The translations under genes were made by a program, and so were the position numbers. A stretch of DNA of 64,000 nt from Gautieria morchelliformis (Eukaryota > Basidiomycota > Agaricomycetes > Gomphales > Gomphaceae): assembly GCA_015179125.1 (NCBI GenBank), contig WHVA01000366.1, forward strand, positions 54,051 through 118,050, written 5' to 3'. The notes under the pieces are model-generated. The model was not told where the DNA came from, searched no databases, and was given only the letters and a program-made list of their open reading frames with translations. This document shows positions 57,970-64,000 of the stretch, piece by piece; the stretch's first letter is position 1; every line of letters starts with the position of its first letter.

Positions 57970-59680
57970 AACGTGAACAACGGCCCGAGACAAGGGGCCG
58001 CAGATATTCTCCGTGCTCCGATAGACCAGGAGCACTGGATGATCATGGGATGGGAGGATGCCCTCGCCATCGTCCACCCGGACGATTGCGCAACATGCGT
58101 GGACTACGCCGCGCACCTTAGGGCCACGACCGGCACCCGCAAGGTCAATTGTGGGATGAAGACATCGGCGACGCCGTCGATGCAGCTTGGGGATGGCTCC
58201 CAAGGGCATCGCACGTGACGCACGAGAAGAGCCCCTCCGGGACGTCCACGACCTTAAAAAGAGGTCAAGGAGCTGGAACGTGCGGTCGAGGACCGCGACG
58301 ACGGCTCGTAACCGAGCGCGCCAAGATCAAGGAACTGGAGCAGCAGCTGAGTGCAGCCCAGCTCCAGGTTACCCTGGTCCACGCTGCCTCAAAAAGGCCG
58401 CGACATGACCCGGCCACGGACCCAGTGGCCGGGCCATCTTCACCTCGCGCGACGGTGCCGTTGCCGGCGCGCGCAACATCGGGGCTAGCGTCCCGATTGT
58501 CGGCGCCGACTCCGACACGACAACGGAAGGGCAGAGCGCACCTTCCGACTCTGCGTACGGCGTCCCAGATGGATGGGAGTCCGACTCGTCCGTCTGGAAG
58601 ACGTACGACCCCGAACGGGCACAGCGGCTGGCAGAGCAGCCAAAGAAAAAGCGCAAGAAATTGCGCGGCTCCCCCACACCGTCAATGGGCTAGCCATTGC
58701 GAAGGAAAGCGCAATCAGCGCTTACCTAGCGGCGTCATCGTCGCACACCATCAACGACCCCGCCCTTCAGCGGCGGGTAGCACAGGTCGAGGCCAGTACA
58801 TCGGGCCTGGCGTGGCCCTGCCTCCGCCGGCGGGGATAGTTCACCCTCCTACCCGGGGAGGGACTGATCATCCCACTCGGAGATCCACCGATCTCCGAGA
58901 CGGCCTCCTACCACGACCAGTAGGAAAGGCCCAACAGCGTTGTACCCAATGGTATGATGTCTGCCCGCTCGACGACCCACGCTTCGTCGAACTCATTGCG
59001 CGGGCAAAGAAACGCCGCAGCTCGCGCGTATGCGCGAGATGATCGGCGTATTCAAACGCATCGAGCCAAACAACGTGCTTGCAATCCCAAAAGGGATTGT
59101 CTCGTGATAGCGGGCGGTACCCCACACGACATCGCGGCCATTCTAAAGGGTTGGATACACAACCCTGAAGGAATCCCCTCCGCCATCCGTGACAACGCGG
59201 ATGGCACCTTCAACCTAGACGACATGGACGTCTGGATGTGGTTGAAGGCCCTTGCGCCCCGGGTCAAAGGGGTCGCATCACCACTCAGGGCGAGGCTACT
59301 CGACCTCTTCGGCTCGACGGACCAATGGTCGAGCCTCGTCGACGCCAGGGAGGTGCTGACGCCTCAGAGCACCACCCTGCGGCTCTCAATCATGGGCCCA
59401 TTCCCTGTGGAGGGCCAGCCGGCCCCGATCCCACTCGCGGAGATCGCGAGATGGCTGGCCTGCTATGCGGAGTCACTCGTGAGCGAGTGGCGCGCATTGA
59501 ACATTATGTTCAACGCAGCATCACCGGCGCGGCATTCAGTGCCACCGCCCGCGAGGGCCAACAAAAGGTCATCGAGACCAGCCACGTGAGGGCCCGGTGC
59601 CGCGACCCCTCACTCACGCCCAGCTCGACCAGAGCTGGCGCGCTTCCGGCCCCCTCCTCAATGAGGACCCGGCGTTGAGG
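57970..59680 (+). CDS. Extra 3' ORF region of gypsy element, unknown function
   Basis: Between the chromodomain stop and the polypurine tract lie about 1.7 kb of sense-oriented coding-like sequence in shifting frames. It begins EHWMIMGWEDALAIVHPDDC with a DCATC pair, passes WDEDIGDAVDAAWGWLPRAS, a short coiled coil (AKIKELEQQLSAAQLQVTLV) and Pro/Arg-rich stretches. It ends in a helical, hydrophobic domain (VIAGGTPHDIAAILKGWIHN; LDDMDVWMWLKALAPRVKGV; IPLAEIARWLACYAESLVSE). The longest single frame is 211 codons (58954-59589). No family recognised. It may be one ORF broken by indels. Such an additional ORF is not part of the standard gypsy gene set. Confidence 0.5.
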
Positions 59681-59911
59681 CCATGCTCTGCGAGGACACG
59701 GGCCCCAGCACCAAGCGGAGACCGCCGCTAGTGGTGAGACCGACCAGCCTCACCCATTCACCACGATGACGCGGAGGTGCCCCGGAGGAGTCACATGCTC
59801 CACCGGCTCCATACGACGACGAGTCATCGTATCGGCCACTCTAGAGGACTCCCTCATGGACGACCTCTTGAGTAGTAGTTAACCCCTATAGTTGTCTATA
59901 GAGGGGGAGGG
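59681..59911 (+). other. 3' untranslated end and polypurine tract
   Basis: Ends with AGAGGGGGAGGG immediately upstream of the 3' LTR, the usual plus-strand primer site. Confidence 0.7.
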
Positions 59912-60695
59912 TGTAAATAACCCGTGTATTACATGTACATTAGTTATTACATAATCCCAGTGGGCCCCTTAGGGACCCACTGTATAGTTTATGCGTGGGA
60001 ACCGGCTAGCGGTCACATCGCATCTTACCCTTACACTGTCACTACGTAGCATTCAGAATACCACTCATTGGTCAAGTTCTGCAGTGCCCTTGGGGGATGT
60101 TTATAACTGTCATATATATGTATATATAGCTTAGCTCATCTATATTTCATAAAATATATCACAATTGAGGCAGTTGCCAGCACCTGTAAGGCATGCTTAA
60201 TCCTAGCCCTAAAGTTCTTTCTCACAGTCTGCTGCCCCCAGGAAAGGTTGTATACCCTATTGTCTAAACATCAATAGTTGCATATCTTTGTACAATACAT
60301 GCATATTATTTTAAACATACCTTCTAATCAGATCTATCAACCATATATAATAATATAGTACAGGTATGTCCATACTTGCCTCTACATTCTATCATCATAC
60401 ATCTAAAAATTTGGCTATATATGTTTAACATATAGTCATCCACATCCTCTCTGAAATTGCTCTGTTATCTGAATACACACCATGCTTTAGCACATACAAC
60501 CATATTTTTAAAATATCAGAACATTCAAAAAATTTAGGATATCCACAATATACAAGTTGCTCAAAATGATGGACTATGAATTTGGTTAGGGTTGATATTT
60601 TAAAAGATATCTAATATATCCTAGAAGAATGTACATTGTTGTCAATGTGAACATCCTCCCTTGTGATACAAGGTCCTAAGATCAATATCTTTACA
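59912..60695 (+). repeat. 3' LTR of plus-strand gypsy, interrupted
   Basis: 59912-60092 and 60664-60695 together match the 5' LTR, and a 566-bp insertion separates them. The ending ATCTTTACA matches the 5' copy. Confidence 0.9.
60093..60658. mobile_element. AT-rich MITE-like insertion in the 3' LTR
   Basis: It begins GGGGATGTTTATAACTG and ends AACATCCTC, about 9-bp imperfect inverted termini. CCTTG flanks both sides (60088-60092 and 60659-60663), and the uninterrupted 5' LTR shows the empty site. The interior is strongly AT-rich and has no frame. Confidence 0.8.
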
Positions 60696-61283
60696 GTGTC
60701 CTTGCTCCAGTGCAAATTATATATAGATTGTAGCAGTGCTGCTAGTGATCAGGGTTAGGCGGCCTGGTGAGGGTGGCTGGTGGTGAGGCACACTCTAACC
60801 GATGTGATCAATCTGTATTCGGCTAGATCCAAATTGCCCAGTAATATGGATCCGCCTGTGGTCCGATCCCACTGATCGGCGCTCAAAGGCGCCAGTCACC
60901 TGGGCTCACTCAGAATCAGAACATCTCAATTGGGGCATCGTTAGTCATCGGCACCTACCGGTTTTAATTCAGCCACCGAATGCGGTGGCCAAGAACCGCC
61001 TGTTCTGGCTAGTTACTGTAAGTAGTGGTCAATTACAACAGCCCAGTGAATTATGCACGTTCAGAGGCTGGGCTCCGAGCCATTTCTCATGGTTTCCTTG
61101 CGCACGGGTCGCCAGAGCCCAGATGACAAGCTTCATGTTCAAGTCGGGCGGGGTGTCGAACAAGCAGGCCCCCATTTGGGCACTGGCAGAACTGTCACTA
61201 ATGTCACCTTTTGTTTTAGAAAACGCAAATAGGTTGGAATTAATGAGGGTCCCCACCCCCTTCCTACACTTTTGGTTTGAACA

Positions 61284-61380
61284 TTAGGGCATTTCACGAA
61301 GGTGAATTCGACATGAAATCGGTACTGAAATCGGTCCTGCACTCCGCCGTGAACTCGCAGAGTTCGTGAATTCCACAACT
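61284..61380. repeat. Half copy of fold-back repeat
   Basis: TTAGGGCATTTCACGAAGGT and GAATTCGACATGAAATCGG match the end of the fold-back element at 61941-62077. Confidence 0.6.
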
Positions 61381-61940
61381 TTGCAAAAGCAGCTTCGACC
61401 CTCCTTTCGCAGCAAACTCGCTCGCGCACTCGTCCGTGAACTCGCTCCCCAACTCGGTCCCAAGCATGCGGCACATACAGCTGACGTCCAATATGGAAAT
61501 TGATTAGTACTAGACCATTTTCTTTGCTTTCCTTTTCTTTATATCCTTTTCTTTTGCGCGGTACACCGCAGTGCTGTGTGCAGCCTTTGCAAGTAAGTAC
61601 CTTGTCTCTTCCTCTTGATCAAGATCATATGAGGTGACAGGGAAGTTGAGTACAAGAGAGGAGAGATGAGATGCTGGAGATGCTGGAGATGGTATGGTAG
61701 AGATAGATAACATATATATCCTCCTCTCTGAGCCATCTGCCACCCTCTGAGCCATCCGGTTCACACAAATGTCCCAACCACCTCATCTTAATTCATCAGG
61801 CTGACGACGGATGTCCCAAAACATCGGTGGGAGCATTGGGCATGTAATTACTAAATGTAACATTACAGCTACAACATGCCATTCTGCCGTTGGTATGCCG
61901 CGCAAGCCGGCCTTGCTGGTAAATTTCACAGATATGGAGA

Positions 61941-62077
61941 GGGTTTCACGAAGGACACAAATTTGAAGTGAATTCGGTCATGAAATCGTGTCCGAACTCC
62001 CGAGTTCACATTCGAATTCACACCGATTTCGTGACCGAATTCACGTCGAATTCGCCTTCGTGATTCGTGAAACGCCC
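61941..62077. repeat. Fold-back element, about 137 bp
   Basis: The left arm (GGGTTTCACGAAGGACACAA, then GAATTCGGTCATGAAATCG) and the right arm (CGATTTCGTGACCGAATTCA, then CGTGAAACGCCC) are imperfect inverted copies covering most of the element. The motif CGAATTC recurs. A short palindromic MITE is likely. Confidence 0.75.
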
Positions 62078-62526
62078 TATTCTGCCACAGCGGACTTACA
62101 AAATGCTTCCATTCATCGGCTAGCACTCAGCTCGATGTTCCGCAACATTTAGGACATGGAATCTAGGAATTAAAGTCTCCACCCCCTTCCTAGACATTTG
62201 GTTTAGAACATTTTGCCACAGCGAACTTACAAAACGCTTCCCTGTCTTCTGCTAGCACTCCGCTCGCAGATCTCAGCCTCCGAATTCTGCTTATATTTCG
62301 TGCCGACTCACCTGATCTTTCTGGGTCACCGCGCACCCACAAGCTGGCTTACGTGCGCGAGGTCATTGCGCCACGCATAGCCACATGGCCTCGGCACAAT
62401 AACAGCGCTCCAATTTCGGGCCACCCGAACAGTCCTTAAAATGCAACGCAACGAAAGCTTCGATGGGGAAGCCCAAGGCTGCCCTCTTCCAACCTTTACC
62501 CCCACCCGACTCCTCAGTCATCAAAC

Positions 62527-64000
62527 ATGGCGCGGTACTTGTCTATTCTTGGTTTATCTGGAGCCCTTGTTGCGCTGCTGGTGTCGTCTCAAGCCGTGCA
62601 TGCTTCAACAGCAGCCACAAATGCCGTTCCGCCTCAAACAGTGGTACGTGCACCTATCAGATTTGATTCATAAATTTTCCTTGCAGTAAATGAACCGCTG
62701 TGTTGCCAGTTGATCGATGTCCCAGGGCTTGCTGTTCTTGGAGCTAATGGAAATTTTCGGGATGACACTCCATGGAACCCCACAAATACTACTCCGCCGG
62801 TTTTCCAAGTCTGGGATTCCAGTTTCCTGGATATTCTGGGGTCAAATCCCTCGGTGCGCCTTATTTCAGGGCGTGATGATTTCGCCTTTGCACACGAGGT
62901 ATGCCTACGTCGATTTCTGGCGTTTGGACCTATCTTCTAAACCCCGTAATGTTAGGCTCCAATCTGGATCCCTGCAACAAATGAAGTGTTCTTTGCTGGC
63001 AATGATGGAGTATGTTATTCGCTCAGTTTACATTAGGAGCAGAATTCAAATTGACATTTCGGTCGTTAGGGCCCCTTAGGAATGAGCAGTTTGACCCGCA
63101 ACAATCAAGTCTTCAAGATCAGCCTGAAAGACGTCTACGGGACCGGACCACAGAATATTACATTTACCAAGGTAACCCATCTTGGACTGTAAGCTGAGAC
63201 CCCTTGATCAATTATACTACCCACTTAGGTGCATATTACCCCGGAACTTCAGATGGTTAACGGTGGAACACCGTTCGGGGCAACCTGTTATTCATTAGTT
63301 CTGGGCGAGGGAGCTCCCCTCCCGGTATATCTCTCGTCAATCCTAATCCTCCTTATAACTCCACTACAATCCTGGACAATATACATGGTCGTCAGTTCAA
63401 TTCCCTCAATGATGCGAAGATTCACCCGAAAAGCGGTGCCATATTTTTCACTGATGTCGAGTAAGCCTGCAGCTCTGGTTTGCGTCTAAACTGACCCATG
63501 GGAGGTAGTTACGGCTTCATCAACGATTTTAGGCCGCCACCGCTTGTACGTGTATTACAAATACTGGAGCTCTGGGAGAATTTTATTTTATTTTGCAGCT
63601 TCCTAATCAAGCATACCGTTTTGACCCCAAGACGAGTCAACTACGAGTCGTCGCCGATGGTTTTGACAAGTGCAATGGGATTGCATTCTCTCCGGATGGA
63701 AGTGTGGCATATATGTGAGTATCTGACCGACTGATTTCCGTGTCCCATATTGATCTGCTGATCTGCGAGTTAGAGTAGATTCGGGGGCAAGTGTAAAAGG
63801 AGGCTACAACTCTACAGAAGCTGCCACACTGTAAGATGTTAGTATATGTTTTCTAGTTCAGGAGCTGATCTTTCACTTAGATATGCTTTTGATGTGGATG
63901 AGAAGACACAAGTGTTCACCAATCGTCGAGTGCTCGCATGGGTAGACACTGGTGTACCGGACGGGGTTCAAGGGACAGCAACGGCAACGTATATGCTTCA
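62527..64000 (+). CDS. Secreted SMP-30/lactonohydrolase-like protein, runs off the window
   Basis: Exons 62527-62643, 62710-62898, 62956-63009, 63070-63171, 63229-63460, 63509-63545, 63599-63714, 63774-63830 and from 63881 to the end are joined by short introns. It opens with a signal peptide (MARYLSILGLSGALVALLVS). Beta-propeller landmarks of fungal lactonohydrolase/gluconolactonase-type enzymes follow: FQVWDSSFLDILG, APIWIPATNEVFFAGNDG, GNLLFISSGRGSSPPGISLV, GRQFNSLNDAKIHPKSGAIF, FFTDVDYGFINDFRPPPLLP, YRFDPKTSQLRVVADGFDKC, NGIAFSPDGSVAYIVDSGAS. Family members bind a metal in the propeller centre (the N-D and D-G loops) and hydrolyse lactones. In exon 5 the frame changes at the G run 63277-63280, and again at about 63970. 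Each is repaired by one extra G, so these may be sequence errors or early decay. Confidence 0.85.

Larger units (their letters stand above)
50466..60695 (+). mobile_element. Plus-strand chromodomain Ty3/gypsy retrotransposon, both LTRs, defective
   Basis: Order: 5' LTR 50466-50678, gag-like ORFs 50817-52303, gag/protease 52768-54447, RT-RNase H-integrase 54526-57379, chromodomain to 57852, extra ORF region about 57970-59680, polypurine tract AGAGGGGGAGGG ending at 59910, 3' LTR 59912-60695 split by a MITE. Frameshifts in RT (about 55000) and in the integrase tail (57370-57560) make it non-autonomous. I found no matching 5-bp duplication at the outer ends. Confidence 0.92.
60696..62526. other. 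Repeat-rich intergenic region
   Basis: No supported gene. It contains fold-back repeats (listed separately) and diverged duplicates: 61237-61284 resembles 62167-62212 (CCACCCCCTTCCTA(C/G)AC, then GGTTT and GAACATT), and 62083-62150 resembles 62213-62272 (GCCACAGCG(G/A)ACTTACAAAA, then GCTAGCACTC(A/C)GCTCG). Confidence 0.6.

Noticed and set aside
50817-59680. A single intact gypsy element able to move
   Set aside because: Frameshifts in RT, integrase tail and the 3' ORF region, and a split 3' LTR, rule this out.

Overview
The window is eukaryotic and fungal. It has many short GT-AG introns (about 40-60 nt), an intron-bearing tRNA-Lys(CUU), and single-copy fungal housekeeping genes among LTR retrotransposons. 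Intron size and density, and the families seen (chromodomain Ty3/gypsy, Ty1/copia, a secreted lactonohydrolase-like enzyme, a GH78-type rhamnosidase), fit an agaricomycete basidiomycete. A Ceratobasidiaceae/Rhizoctonia-like genome is my inference, not something the sequence proves.

Layout. 1-7 kb: a decayed copia RNase H tail, an alpha/beta hydrolase, tRNA-Lys, and a broken Hym1/Mo25 copy. 7.2-7.6 kb: a MITE with 37-bp perfect inverted repeats and a TA duplication. 8.0-10.5 kb: an unrecognised nine-exon gene built from tandemly duplicated exon-intron pairs and ending in a CCHC zinc knuckle; a 70-bp minisatellite and a second block with look-alike introns follow. 11.8-15 kb: sparse sequence with two strong hairpins. 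16-35.4 kb is gene-dense: YVH1 and UCH37 diverge from a 220-bp spacer, then come PRI1, a small multi-pass membrane protein, a secreted GH78-like rhamnosidase, a large Num1/Mcp5-type cortical PH protein, a 281-aa protein of unknown role, a RAD51-paralog-like gene and a 201-aa protein of unknown role. 36.4-40.8 kb: a SEC24 of the Lst1/Sfb3 (SEC24C/D) type and a 5'-truncated Nudix (Ysa1-like) gene.

41-60.7 kb is a nest of retroelements. A copia element, broken by stops, is cut off by the 3' LTR of a minus-strand Ty3/gypsy element. That element has lost its 5' half, carries a 1.4-kb insert and a solo LTR of its own family inside the integrase, and holds an antisense ORF with a Zn2Cys6-type cysteine array. 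A second, plus-strand chromodomain gypsy element (50.5-60.7 kb) has both LTRs, frameshifted gag-pol and an extra ORF downstream of pol; an AT-rich MITE splits its 3' LTR. 60.7-62.5 kb holds fold-back repeats, and the window ends inside a secreted SMP-30/lactonohydrolase-like gene with two apparent one-base losses in G runs.

The housekeeping genes have unrelated jobs: COPII cargo selection, proteasome-linked deubiquitination, replication priming, dual-specificity phosphatase signalling and dynein or nuclear anchoring at the cortex. They do not form one pathway. The best candidates for something undescribed are the exon-duplicated zinc-knuckle gene, the Zn2Cys6 ORF antisense inside a gypsy element, the extra 3' ORF of the second gypsy element, and the array of TQT-like motifs in the Num1-type protein. 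All exon coordinates come from reading splice signals and frame by eye.
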